A stretch of 64,000 bases of DNA from Schizophyllum amplum (lineage: Eukaryota; Basidiomycota; Agaricomycetes; Agaricales; Schizophyllaceae), in NCBI GenBank assembly GCA_007026445.1, contig VDMD01000001.1:4216001-4280000 (forward strand). The letters are read 5' to 3'. The notes below the pieces were generated by a model. It searched no databases, was not told the DNA's origin, and saw nothing but the letters and a program-made list of their open reading frames with translations. A program made the position numbers and the translations under genes. Of this stretch, positions 1 to 10,264 are shown piece by piece (within the stretch, counting starts at the first letter, position 1; every line of letters starts with the position of its first letter).

Positions 1-1014
1 GGCGGCGTGGCGAGCGAGCCCGTATGAGAAGAGCGCTCAAGCTCGGCCATGTGAGCGCCCGGGCCATCCGTGTCGTTGCCCAAGTCTGTCAATCCCTCAT
101 CATCCTGCCAGCGGATCGTATCACCGTTGCCGTCGATCCAGGCATGGCCCCGAGATGTACCGGCTATCTGCGCAGTTTGTGGCACAAAGTCTTCAAGTGC
201 AGACGGGTGTATACCGAGGCCGGGCGGATATGCAGGAACAGGTGATGCGCGAGGTGTCACCTCGTTGTGAGATTGCACCGATGGTCTGTTGATCCTCTCA
301 TCACTGGCAGCCCTTGGGCTCCGCAACGAAGATACATCTCCGTAGGTATGCCTGAGGGCTCGAGAGGGGATAGAGCGCCGTTCTTGCAAATGAGTTCCAC
401 GGTTCGAATGCGATGATGAGGAGGACCGTCCTCCATGAGCGGAGTGGCCGATGAGACGCTCAATAGCGCGCGCTATCTCTCGTTGCACGCCGGTCTGCTC
501 TCGATGAGAGGTCGTGAGATCCCGAAGCTCCCGTATAACCCGGTCGGATTGCTCCCTTAGGATGAAGTCGGTATCGACACGGCTGAGATCTCCCACACAA
601 GGCGCCTGTCCATACAGGGACGATGCTGATTCTTGTCGACCCGAAAAGCGGCGCGAGAATCGCGAGAGGAAGGTGAGGCTTCGGCGGCGCACACCCTCAA
701 CCCGCATAGGTCGAACTCCTGCCGGTACCGCAGTAGTAGACGAGGAAAGAGTATCTGTTAAACGAGGTGATGCTTGTCCGGCAGGCGCTGTGGTTGCGTG
801 GTTGTCGATCGCAGCTGATAATGTGGCACAACATGAGATGCCGTACGTGCAGGAGGCAGGACACTCACCAGATGGGCTCGAATCACTACGCGGGTCCGAT
901 TTCGCCGCCGACGCCGGGCCAGCCGGGGCGTATAGGTGTTCGTTAGATGGCACTGTGAGCGTGATAGTCGGGTTAGTGATATGTGCAACGTGGACGGGCA
1001 GACTGCGTACTTCT
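1..1014 (-). CDS. Unknown protein, partial (runs off the left edge)
   Basis: I do not recognise this gene. On the minus strand one frame stays open from the window edge up to about 814, then an intron at 815-868 (donor GTGAGT, acceptor ending TCAG, phase 1) joins it in frame to a second open stretch reaching about 1010, where an in-frame TAA marks an upstream intron or the limit of the exon. No start is visible in that upstream exon, so a further 5' exon is likely; an internal ATG lies at 707. The protein is Ser/Pro/Arg-rich at the N side, then has a charged, probably helical segment (about 610-440, with DRVIRELRDL), then a Ser-rich linker. It resembles the disordered N-terminal halves of the leucine-rich proteins at the right end only in general character. 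Its stop lies outside the window. Confidence 0.5.
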
Positions 1015-1595
1015 TAGTTGACTCGCGGCCGTGAGTATCGTGAAGGGTTTTCTGAGGTAAGAGGGGCAGTGTGCACAGTCGTAGGAGGGATAATTCGTGA
1101 GTGGTACGCCCTGTTGGCCAGGCGAGGGCCATATAAGAGGACTCAGCAGGAGCGAAGCGCAGACCCCTCGAAACAATAGCGCAGTTGCCCACGCACGAGC
1201 ACTGCATCTCGCTGACATACGGATTGAGAACAAAGCAACTTACCGTGCCTACATGGCTTGCTTAATTGTGAAGCCCGGTCCGCAAGAACAATGGCGTAAC
1301 CTATGGCCCGTGAGCTCGCAGATGCCGCATAGCCATTCCCAAAGAGGGTGCATCTGTTGGCCCACAGTCAGTATACAATTGACGCTACCCGGAGATGCCC
1401 GTAGAAGACATAGCAAGAGCGGCGATGGCGGACAATGGCGGTCCGAAGAAAGAACAATGCCGTGACCAGGGCGTGACGAATCGATGACTTCGGGACAACC
1501 AAACAGAAACAAGCAGATTTCGCCATTGTCTTTCCTTAGCAGCTCTCCATTCGATTTTCTCCGCTCAACGAGCTCCCTGAGATGTACAAGAAGAC
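1015..1595. other. Intergenic stretch, no gene seen
   Basis: About 580 bases between the divergent edge gene and the kinase-like gene. Short open frames exist on both strands, but none has fungal codon bias or recognisable residues. It probably holds both promoters and the missing 5' exon of the edge gene. Confidence 0.4.
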
Positions 1596-2847
1596 ATGCT
1601 TTTTGACAATAGACCTCCCGCCTACCCGGAAGATCTGCCATCCTGGCACGACCTAGCTGTCGAGGACTTCCAGAAACCATGGCTTCACTACGAACCCTTC
1701 TTCCGCGCGCGCGGCTACATCCTGCAGTCGAGCCCGACTTCGACAGCGAAGAGACGAAGGACAAGTTCCCCACGAAACCGGCTGAGGACCCCTTCCAGCC
1801 GAAGGACGACGAGGACTTCGTGCATCGCATGAACTGGGATACGCACCGCGCGTTCTTCAACTTGCCGTCCCCTCAGATGGTGCGTCGCGGTCCGGGTTAG
1901 TTAGTGCATACGCTTACAGAAGGAGATCAGAAAGCGAAGGTTAACGCTGCGCTGGATCCCCACTATCGGATGGTCATCATCAAGGCGGTTCCTTCAGACA
2001 GCAGCAAGTGGAGGATCATTGACTTCCTGTCATCGGGAGCAAGACGCGACGATCCAAGGAATCATACCATCCCCGTTGTTGAGATTATTCACGCTCAGCA
2101 ATACGTCTTCATAGTGCAGGCATGTTGGGATTACTCTTGGGTCTTTCCGCCGTTCGACTCGGTCGCATCCAGGCTGGAGTGGTGTCACCAGCTATTCACT
2201 GTGAGTAACATCTGGCAATTTCTGCTCTGTGCAAATCACTGAACATGTTCAGGGACTGTGTTTTATGCATGAACACGGCATTACGCACGCGGTAAGTGTA
2301 TACTCTGGCCGTATGAGACCCCACTGAACTCGCCTGCTATAGGATATCCACAGCGGCAACGTGTTATGGAATCACGACGGCGCACGTCCCTCGTACTTTC
2401 TTCAGGACCCGTGTCCCAAACTGCACAGCACATTCGACGCTCGCTACGCATACATCGACTTCGGTGCGGCGGTTCACTCTTTCGACGAAGCCGACCGTCA
2501 CTGGACACCGAGGACGTATCCGCCGGAGGAGTACGCTGCCCCGGAGCAGATTCTCGAGATCCCGATTGACCGGTTTGCGGCTGACATTTACAACCTCGGG
2601 CGCGTGATGGAGAAGGAGATGTACAATAGCATGAAGGTCAGCCGTTCATGCTCGCGACGACCGCTCCCTCAAGTTAATCCTGTACTTGCAGCAACAACAC
2701 CCGGTCGCGCACGAGATGCTCAAGGTGGCTCATGCGTACGCCGACCTCATCAGGGTCATGATATCTGAGTTGCCGGAAGAGCGTCCTTCCGCTCAGCAGG
2801 CCTTAGCTTTTCTTCAAAAGAAAGTGATTGCCCGAGCTCAGACGTAG
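1596..2847 (+). CDS. Basidiomycete kinase-like protein (possibly frameshifted)
   Basis: This is a protein-kinase-fold protein of the type common in agaricomycetes. The catalytic loop HADIHSGN spans the junction of exons at 2253-2291 and 2343-2636 (intron 2292-2342), and the metal-binding YIDFGAA follows about 35 residues later. An APEQ motif and a C-terminal helical exon (2692-2847, after intron 2637-2691) complete the C-lobe. Another intron is at 2201-2252. The N-terminal part contains the lysine-bearing strand MVIIKAV. Odd points: the frame slips by one base at the CCC run 1733-1735, since adding one C restores a continuous reading, and the junction near 1880-1913 also does not splice cleanly. 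The gene is either affected by consensus errors or is a recent pseudogene. The substrate is unknown; such proteins often lack a demonstrated kinase activity. The start at 1596 is the first ATG in the open frame. Confidence 0.7.
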
Positions 2848-3025
2848 AACATCACTTTCTTATGGCTACTGTAGAATCAGTGTATAGTCAATCAATAACG
2901 AACAGTCTCGTATTCGGAGGCTGAAAATTAAACATTCCATCTCGGATGAGGCGTGGGAACCTGGGATGAATACAATGTCCCAATCGGGCAACAGCCTTTG
3001 TTCTTTTCTTTTTACTCCGGCCATC

Positions 3026-5195
3026 ATGTCGGCCCCGGAAGACCCGCTCGTCGATCCCGTCAACCCTCCCCCTCCGCAATCGGCAAACGCGAAGAAGAAG
3101 AAGAAAAAGTCGAAGAAGAAGGCGAAGCCCGCCGCGCCAGAGGCTGCCCCGCCCGTGCTATGCATCAGCCGCAACAAGCACTGGAAATACATCAGCTCAT
3201 ACCATGGACCCTGGCTCCAACTCCCCGTCGAGCTGCTCGACTCGCTAGTTCAATTAAACACCGACCCACCTCCCCTTCCATCGAGCAAGCCTGCGCCGCG
3301 CCTGTGGATCCGGGTGTCTTCCATTCCGTCGCGTCCATACGCCGTCTCATCGACGACGCGTCCTCGCTCGCAGTTCGCGCAAGCTCGGGGCTGTCCTCCT
3401 CCGAGCTCTCGTCGTGCGGGCTCGGTCCCCGCCCCCTGCGAAATGCGCAACCATGTCAGCGATGCGCATACATCGGCTGCGCGCGCTTGCGGTCCAGAAG
3501 CTCGCACAAGCATACCGCATGGACGAGATCGCGTCCAGCGTGGTTGTTATGCAGGGTGGGACCGTATTCGACGACATAGCTGAGCGTGTTCTGAGACACG
3601 ACCCGAACGACTCGGACGCCCGCTACGTGCACTTCTTCCACGAGAAGATCCCGAGCAGGTGCGCGGCGTGCTCGGCTGCATGACTTCCCCTCATTCATTC
3701 CTCTCAGACAGCTAGCCGAGTCAACGTCAACGCGTGTCCTCGACGAGCTCATCGCCGCGCAACCCAACCACCTCGAGTACTTCCGCACCCGCGGCATAGT
3801 GCGCTGTTTCCGCGACGAATACCCCGAGGCCGTCCGCGACTTCACACATGCGATCAAGGAGTCTAGGGCCCAGCGCAAGCACCATATGGCTGTTGTCCCC
3901 AAAAAGAAACGCAACGGGCAGGCTCCTCCCGAAGGCACCGCTGTTCCCCTACCTATCGCGCCGCTCGAGCCCCAGGCGCTATTCCTCCGCGGGGCCGCCC
4001 ACCTCTCGCACGCCCTGCATGTAATCGAGACCACTGTGCTGCGCATTGAAAAATTGGGCCTCAGAGCCCTTACGACGACATCCGCCTCTCCAACCTCCCT
4101 GCTCACGCGCACTTGGGCGGTATCGAGTCTGGGAACCCGCTCGGTTTGTTGGGAGCCCGTACTGCAGCCAAGTTTATTGCGTATAGGGACGCGCTGCAGG
4201 AGGTCCGCGAGCAAGTCGAGATGCTGGCGCGCAAGTGCGTGCGCGACATGGAGCGCTTCCTCGCCTACTTTGCGTCCATCGAGGGCGAGTGCACTTGCGG
4301 CGCGTCCACACCCACGTCTCCTTCCTCGCCTACGCACACCATGACGTCCTACCCCGACTGCCTCAACTCTCCGCCTCCGCTCTCCGCGTCCTCATCAACG
4401 TCTACATACGACTTCGAACAAGCTCTGCTGTCCCGCCGCGACCATCCGCATACCTACACTTACACGACGTACCACCCTTTGACGACGGAGGCTCACTTTA
4501 CGGTTCTTTTGGCCCTCCTCTTGTTGGGCGCATTCGACGCACTGCGTGAGCGGTACGAGCTTGCGATGAAGATCGTCGAGGGTGTTTCCCTAACCGAAGA
4601 GGGTGACGTCCAGGACGAAGGTGTCGGCCTCGGCGGGAGCGGCCTCGAGGGCTATCCAGTTTTCCTCCCACCGCGCAGCCTCGCCAAAGCCGAGTGGGTG
4701 GAGTGCATGAATCGCCTAGGAGCGATCGTCGACCCTCCACCGGGGGCCTCGAAGGGCAAGACCGCCGAGCACAAGCGCAGCTTCGCCGAAGAGGACTACG
4801 ACCTGCCGTCCTCATCCAGCTCGCGCAGCTCGACCCCGTCCTCGTCGTTCTACTCACCCGCGCTGTCGTCCTCGTCATCGATGACGCTCCCCGTCGCTCA
4901 TGGCATACCGCTGCGTCCAGACGCCCCTCGGGCACTGGAGGCGCTGCGCGGTGTCGTGTACAGCACCCATTCCGTCAACGAGTTTCTGTCGACACCCCCG
5001 CCAGCGAGCCCGCGCGCGCCAAGCGGGAAGGCGAAGGGCAAGGAGGACGTAGCCGCGCGCACGCGGGACGTCATGCGGGAGCGGGCGAAGGTCAAGGATA
5101 TGTCCAAGTCGCTCAACATCCCGCTGTTTGGACCTCGGGTGGACGTTGTGCTGGCTTGGGTGGACGCGATGGGGTTGGCAGAGTTGGGCATATAG
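3026..5195 (+). CDS. Conserved fungal TPR-like protein of unknown function
   Basis: The protein starts MSAPEDPLVDP, followed by a Lys-rich tract, then the strongly conserved-looking block RNKHWKYISSYHGPWLQLP, which I recall from a widespread fungal family without assigned function. Later blocks (RLRALAVQKLAQAYRMDEIA; LEYFRTRGIVRCFRDEYPEA) look like helical TPR-type repeats. The C-terminal third has Ser/Pro-rich linkers and a final helical segment ending AELGI. One intron is clear (3659-3707, joining PSR to QLAES). Three one-base losses interrupt the frame: CC at 3295-3296, the C runs at 3427-3436, and the A run at 4049-4053, where one extra A restores IEKIGPQSPYDD. The residues on both sides of each slip fit one continuous protein, so I treat this as one gene. 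The function is not inferred. Confidence 0.75.
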
Positions 5196-5511
5196 ACGAT
5201 CCAGTCATCCACTCTGGAGGGAAGCAAGAGTAATTGGACGTGCAGTTGTCCGTATTTATCGTATCTATCGCCTCCTCCTCGCGAAGTCCTCATTCGCTGT
5301 ATATACACCCTTCTGAGCCTATTTGCACGTACAGCGACCGCTCGATATACACAGCGTGCATGTCTTGGTCTAGACTGCGCGATATATGCGCCCCTGGTCA
5401 GTGAAGGTGGCTGACGGTCCAAAATGCGTCTCGATGAGCAATGCTTCAGTCCCATTGTGAGCTCCGAGTCAAGATGATGTCCACGCCATATGCTCATTCT
5501 GCAAGCCATCT
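5196..5511. other. Convergent intergenic stretch, nothing seen
   Basis: Holds the 3' ends of two convergent genes. No open frame, repeat or RNA gene could be supported. Confidence 0.4.
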
Positions 5512-6148
5512 TCAACTCGTGATCTTCCTCCGTCGCTTCTTCTCCAGCTCTGGTAGCCCCGCCGTACCCTCGACGAGCGAATGACTCCGCTTCCGCGTCG
5601 CTGAGGGTGGCGAGCGCGGCGGCGAGCCTGATGAGGGAGGACTGCGAAGGTGCCGGTCTACACTCGTTTCGTCGTACTCTTCTTCCTCGTCCTCATCGTC
5701 TGCTTCTTGCACGATCGCAGTTGGGCGGTCGGGCTATGGCATATAAGCATTAGAACTACGGTCCAAGTGGGGGAACACACGTTCATGAGAAGCAGGGCAG
5801 TTAGGCTGGGTCCGTCATCCTGGGACGCTCTCGGATGAGCAAGGGGGACGCGATCGGAGAGAAGGGGCATCTCACGTCTTCCTCTTCGAACTCGTCAGAG
5901 GACGCGTCCTCATCCTGATCGTATGTGAGTAGGTATAATGAGCGCAGAGCAGGGCTACACACATCCATCTCGTACTCGTCACTCTCTTCGTCCTCGTCCT
6001 CCTCCGCGACTCCCTTCAGGATCTCCGCACTTTCCTCGGCATCGTCAATTTCCTCAACAATGACCGGAGGTTCTGCTGGCTGCGAGGAGAGAGACGGCGC
6101 CTTGGAACGCGAGTTGACGCGGGACGAGGAGGGGGAACGCGAAGCCAT
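5512..6148 (-). CDS. Small acidic nuclear-type protein
   Basis: I do not recognise a family. The chosen ATG at 6148 gives MASRSPSSSRVNSRS, then a very acidic region (EEIDDAEESAEI, EEDEDEESDEYEMD). An intron of 48 bp follows (donor GTGTGT), then a short acidic exon (DEDASSDEFEEED), then a longer intron of about 160 bp whose 3' border I could not fix. The last exon is again acidic and then basic (RKRSHSLVEG ... EKKRRRKITS), ending at 5512. Acidic stretches followed by a Lys/Arg cluster suggest a nuclear protein, but this is inference from composition only. It is convergent with the TPR-like gene. The repeated acidic segments split by tiny exons explain why no single long frame covers it. Confidence 0.55.
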
Positions 6149-6270
6149 GGATGTGAATGGGGGAGACAAGACGCGAAGTTGGCGCGAAGAACGTCGAGCG
6201 TGACGTCGAGGAGGAGCACGTGTGTCTACATACGTTGACGTCACGCGTATGTTCGGCTTGGTGGTCATTC

Positions 6271-6374
6271 CAAGGGTTCTCCAGGCGGCCGAAGGCCGCC
6301 CGATATGCCCGCCCACTCACGTGCGCCTGGCCAGGGTTTTCGAGCCGCGAAGCGGCGCACCGGCCAGGGTTTTC
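6271..6374. repeat. Repeated motif with GAA-loop GC hairpins
   Basis: CCAGGGTTTTC occurs at 6331-6341 and 6364-6374, with a diverged form (CAAGGGTTCTCC) at 6271-6282. Two of the copies are each followed by a hairpin with a GAA loop: arms GGCGGCC/GGCCGCC at 6284-6300, and GCCGC/GCGGC at 6344-6356. The unit therefore looks like motif plus hairpin, tandemly repeated. It lies about 130-220 bp upstream of the acidic gene's ATG, so it could be regulatory or a short dispersed repeat. Confidence 0.55.
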
Positions 6375-6789
6375 AACACGGGCGCGTCGGTGGCAGCGCT
6401 CGTGCTTGCCCACCACCGCACGGGCATCACCTTGATGCATCTGATGCCTCGTACGTGGCGCCGCCAGCCCTCGCCGCCCGCCGCTCATCGCCGTGCGGGA
6501 CCGAGAACGTTGATGGCATCAGTGTTGAACTTCGTCAGGACTCAGCGGAGGCGCGACCGTCGAGTGGCACACCGAGCACCTTGTGCTACCCATACATTTA
6601 CACTGATTATCATGCTCATAATGTGGGACTACACACGCATATCTTGGTGAGCAAAATGCATCTATTGAGCCGTTGAACAAAATCGAGTACATTGTGCCCA
6701 CGACGCAATCACGGCCGCACCTGTGCACTGACTGCGAGCACCGCTGTGCCAATAACTACTGATATTCTACCGTGAAGCCGTCGTACAGT

Positions 6790-7140
6790 GTGCCTCGTGC
6801 CCTCCCCGCTCTCGCTCCTCCTCGGTCCCTCCTCTCGCTCCCCCTTGCCCCGCATCGTTCGTCCCCCCTCGTTCACTGTCACTCCCTCCCCGCGCTCTCG
6901 CAGCCACACCTCCTTTCCCGTCCGTCTTGCTCGCCCTCGCTTCCTCCCATCCCCTCGCTCCCTGCTCCTGAACCCCTTGGCTGCTTCTTCTCTGGCCGAC
7001 TTGGATGGACACGTACTACGGCCGCTTTGGGAGGAAGCGAGGGGGAAGAGAGGGGAGAGAAGCCATGAAAGGGAGGGAGAGGAGGCGTGTGGGGAGGAGA
7101 GGGGGCGAGAGGCAGCGGGTGTGTGAAGCGGAAGGTGACA
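6790..7140. repeat. Pyrimidine-rich to purine-rich strand switch
   Basis: The plus strand is strongly pyrimidine-rich from about 6790 to 6985 (runs of CTC, TCC, CCC) and then strongly purine-rich from about 7020 to 7135 (runs of GAG, GGA). Some blocks pair: CTCGCTTCCTCCC near 6937-6949 is the reverse complement of GGGAGGAAGCGAG near 7028-7040. The tract is thus an imperfect inverted repeat of low complexity, capable of unusual DNA structure. Confidence 0.5.
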
Positions 7141-7647
7141 TGACTGACAACACTGCCTGTCGGGATGTTCGGTGTGTGGCAGGGTGCCGGAAGTTGGTGC
7201 TGGAGGGGTGGAGGGGAAAGGGGTGCGAGACGGGGCGCACCTCATCGTTGCGTGGTCACGCATGCTGTGCGAAAGGAGCGGCGTCGCCGCCGCCGCTTTG
7301 CGTCCCTGTGCTTGCATTGTGCCAGGGACTCTCGCGCTGATATCGTCGCGACTCAGCATCTATAAAATATTAAGTTTATGTGAGTTGTGTGCATTATAGC
7401 CGCGCACCTTCAGCCCCGTCAAAAGCTTTGTCCTCGCCCACACCGGGTTCGGCTGGTAGCCGCTTCGTTTTTTCCCGCTGAAGCGCGGGAGTCAATTCCG
7501 CCCGTCGTTGGACTTCCATTGTTCAGCTTCTGCGCTTTCCGGTTGATTTGGGTGCTTCCCACAAATGCGGTGGTGGTGGTGGGGGGCAAATCCCAGGCCG
7601 AATCGTGCTCGCTCGCCTTGATGTGGCGTCGTCGCGTGGCGGACCAC

Positions 7648-7690
7648 TTTGGTCTCACGTGCTCCCAACTTGGTTTCACGTGAGACCAAA
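7648..7690. repeat. Perfect 14-bp inverted repeat containing CACGTG
   Basis: Arms TTTGGTCTCACGTG (7648-7661) and its exact reverse complement (7677-7690) flank a 15-base loop. Each arm contributes CACGTG, a site bound by basic helix-loop-helix factors in fungi. It lies about 220 bp downstream of the stop of the first SDR gene, so a terminator-like or mobile-element origin is as likely as a regulatory one. Confidence 0.6.
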
Positions 7691-7911
7691 CGTGCGAACT
7701 TCCTTCCATTTGGGAAAACCCTTGGAATGGCGACCTACTCGTATGTTCGCGTCTGGAGACTGGGGCGCATACTTAACATGACGTTGGAACTGGGCAGATA
7801 TTCAGAAGAGAAAAAACAAGCAGAGCTCTAGGTATACCGGAGACTAGTCAAATTAGACAGATATAGCCATCGTATGGAAGGGATGATGTACGCCGATAAT
7901 CTAAGTTACTT

Positions 7912-9151
7912 CTAGGAGCGCTTAGCGCTGACAATCCCTGCCAGCTTGTCGAAGCCATAAGCCTTGCTCATCATCCCGTCCTGCAAATAAGTCAGTATTC
8001 CTTCAAGGAAATATCAGATCGAACTCACAAACGCAGTGCGCTTCCCGATGGTCGTCATGAGCCAGACCATGGTCGACTGGTTGCCTGACCAGAACCACGG
8101 CGACGGACATTTCTTTGTGGCCTCGTCGACGACACCTTTAGCAAACACCTCCGTGGGGATGGCGCCATCTAGGGTTATCATGCGTGTCAGTACGGCTGAC
8201 CATCTGACTTGAAGCGAACTCACCTTGGAAGTGCTCAATGTTCTTCTTGTACACATCCTCCACCGGCTTGTAAATCGACTTCTCGGGAAGGCCTTCCTTC
8301 GGAAGATGTGTCGTGGCGAGGTTGGACACGACATTGCCAGTGATTAGCTGCCGCTCTATCAGTATCCATCCACTGGTGCGGATAACACATCCACTCACGT
8401 TGACTACCTTGACCCCAAAAGGCGCGAGCTCGACGCGTAAAGAATCGCCCAGCGCGTTGATGGCCGCCTTGGATGCGTTGTAGGCAGCATTGTAAGGCAC
8501 AGGGACGACACTGGCGAGACTGGAGTTGAACATAACAACGCCGCGTGTCGACTTGATAAGAAGAGGGATGAAGGCTCGCGTCGTTGAATAGTGGCCGAGG
8601 ACATTGACGTCGAAGAGCCAGCGGACTTTGTCCATGTCGCAGTCCGCCACGGAAGAAGAGTAGGCTGTGCATGGAGCAAGTCAGTTGCCGCTGAGGGTAA
8701 GTCAGGAATTGACGCATACCGACACCCCTGTGAGATGGCCAAGGTCAGTAAGGGCGATTGAAGGCAAAATATCGAAGTGGACGCACGCGTTATTGACCAG
8801 CACGTCGAGGCTGCCACCTGTGCGCTTGGAGATCTCGTCCCGCGCTTCTGCGATGCTCGCATCGCTCGTGATGTCTAGGACGACGGTCTCGATGCCGTCT
8901 CTCGCCAAACTATCCATCGAGTCGAGCTTTCGCGACGCAGCGAAGACGCGGAATCCTGGAGTTAGGAGAGTCAGCCACAATCGTTCGGCGCCTGTAGGTC
9001 ATTGAAGCAAGCTCACCTCTCGACTTGAACTCGTGCGCGAGCCCGTCACCGATGCTGCCTGTAGAGCAGCTGGAGTATATAAGAGTCTGAAGCAATGTTG
9101 CGTATAGGGTACTCACCCGGTGATGAGAACGGTCTTCTTCTCTGTAGTCAT
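7912..9151 (-). CDS. Short-chain dehydrogenase/reductase, AYR1-like (SDR copy 1)
   Basis: A classical NAD(P)-dependent SDR, closest in character to fungal 1-acyldihydroxyacetone-phosphate reductases (AYR1), which act at the ER/lipid droplet; the true substrate is unknown. Eight exons read cleanly: 9151-9117, 9069-9017, 8955-8787, 8727-8720, 8664-8399, 8353-8224, 8168-8029 and 7980-7912, giving 870 nt and 289 residues with no frame error. The cofactor loop is TGCSTGSIG near residue 12. NNAG is completed by the 8-base exon 4. Catalytic Tyr150 and Lys154 lie in YNASK, with Ser in NSSLAS before it. The C-terminus (FWSGNQSTMVWLMTT) is hydrophobic and may touch a membrane. It is a tandem paralog of the gene at 10265-11513, and a MITE sits 108 bp upstream of its ATG. 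Confidence 0.9.
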
Positions 9152-9259
9152 TGTCCTTGGACCTTAGAGTAAGGGGCAAGCTATAATCTTCGGAGGGGGT
9201 GAAAGGGACGAAGAGGCGCTGAACAACAAAGGCTCAGCGACCTACGCCTTTATACTTTA

Positions 9260-9825
9260 GAGCCTATACAGCACGCGTGAAATCAAAGTGCGAAACGCAG
9301 TGCAAACGACTTTCTGCGAAATCGACGGCAACATGCCGACGGAATTTGCCGTCACCGCATGGTCAGGCAGGCACATGCCTACGTCATCGCAACTCGCCGC
9401 CACCGCGCCCGCCGTACGCCCGCCGCCAACTCGCCGCCCACAGCGCCTCGTCGTCGTCGCCCACGTCGTCCCCGCGCATCCTCATTCCAAAGCATAGTGT
9501 TGCAGCATATCAATGTAGAGCTTGTGTTAATACGATGCTAGTGCTGCTCTAGTTGAGCCTGCGTCACGAACAAAAAATCTGGATCCGCGAGGGGGGAACG
9601 GCTTGGTCGATGTTGGACGCGACGACGGCTGACGCCGGCGCGATGGCGGCGGCCCATCAGCGGGCAACTCAGGCAGCGAGGGGCGGCGGTTCGGGATGAC
9701 GCAAGCAGTTGACCATGCGGTCCCTGCGTCCAGACCCAGGGCCATCGGCAAGATGCCGTCGATTTTGCAAGCAAGTCGTTTGCACTTCGTTTCGCACTTC
9801 GATTTCACGCGTGCTGTATAGGCTC
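9260..9825. mobile_element. PIF/Harbinger-like MITE in the SDR copy 1 promoter
   Basis: A 566-bp non-coding element with long terminal inverted repeats. Both ends begin GAGCCTATACAGCACGCG, and similarity between the ends extends about 70 bp inward. It is flanked by direct TTA repeats (9257-9259 and 9826-9828), the target duplication expected for PIF/Harbinger elements. The homologous upstream region of the truncated SDR copy (about 17815) lacks the element and reads CTTTA followed by TGAGCC, which is an empty site. No transposase frame is present, so it is a MITE moved in trans. The family assignment rests on target-site length and inverted repeats only. Confidence 0.85.
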
Positions 9826-10264
9826 TTAGGAGCCTTGAGCACCGCGACGGGAGCGCGGATGCGTATACTGGACTGTCATATTCGTTCGTCGTATAATGCT
9901 ATGTACGCGTCTCGCGGCGCAGAAGTGGATAGCTGACGCGGCACAGTGAGACCGACTTTCGGCGGTTGAAGACGAAGTCGTTCGGCAGGTCGCATGTGCT
10001 CAAGCAGGCCCTCGGCCGGCTCCGGCCGGCAAGACTCGACTGCGCCCCGTCACATCACAAGAAGTAACGCTCGCGCCCCCTGCTGCTCTGACAGATTGCG
10101 AGGCGAAAAAATGTTCAACGCGTTATTAAGCGAGGCCGACCTACCCATTTTTGCCTAGAAGAACGGTACAGGCCGTGGAACGGGCCTCCGCTTACCAAGT
10201 ACAAACACATGGCCGTCGTACAAGGAAGAAAACGTGGGATGTCCATACGCCAATAAAGTAAATC
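9826..10264. other. Duplicated SDR upstream sequence
   Basis: From about 9829 to 10025 this stretch is alignable, after removing the MITE, with 17815-18040 upstream of the truncated SDR copy. Shared features include GGAGCGCGGATGCGTATA, a TCATATTCGTT block and a GCCGG palindrome. The rest, 10030-10264, holds nothing recognised and forms the 3' side of SDR copy 2. Confidence 0.6.

Larger units (their letters stand above)
6149..7911. other. Long intergenic region with structured repeats
   Basis: No gene could be supported here. It contains GC hairpins at 6271-6374, a pyrimidine-rich then purine-rich tract at 6790-7140, and a 14-bp-arm inverted repeat at 7648-7690, each listed separately. Open frames in 6.7-7.4 kb are by-products of the purine/pyrimidine bias. 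Confidence 0.5.

Noticed and set aside
1249..1860. 203-codon minus-strand frame
   Set aside because: Overlaps the N-terminal exon of the kinase-like gene on the other strand; residues show no bias of a real protein.
3456..4337. 293-codon minus-strand frame
   Set aside because: Antisense to the conserved TPR-like gene. It is Arg/Ala/Ser-rich with no conserved motif, as expected for the complement of GC-rich coding sequence.
6767..7365. Overlapping frames on both strands of 6.8-7.3 kb
   Set aside because: They are Ser/Pro/Leu- or Gly/Arg-rich by-products of the pyrimidine/purine tract and lack start context and homology.
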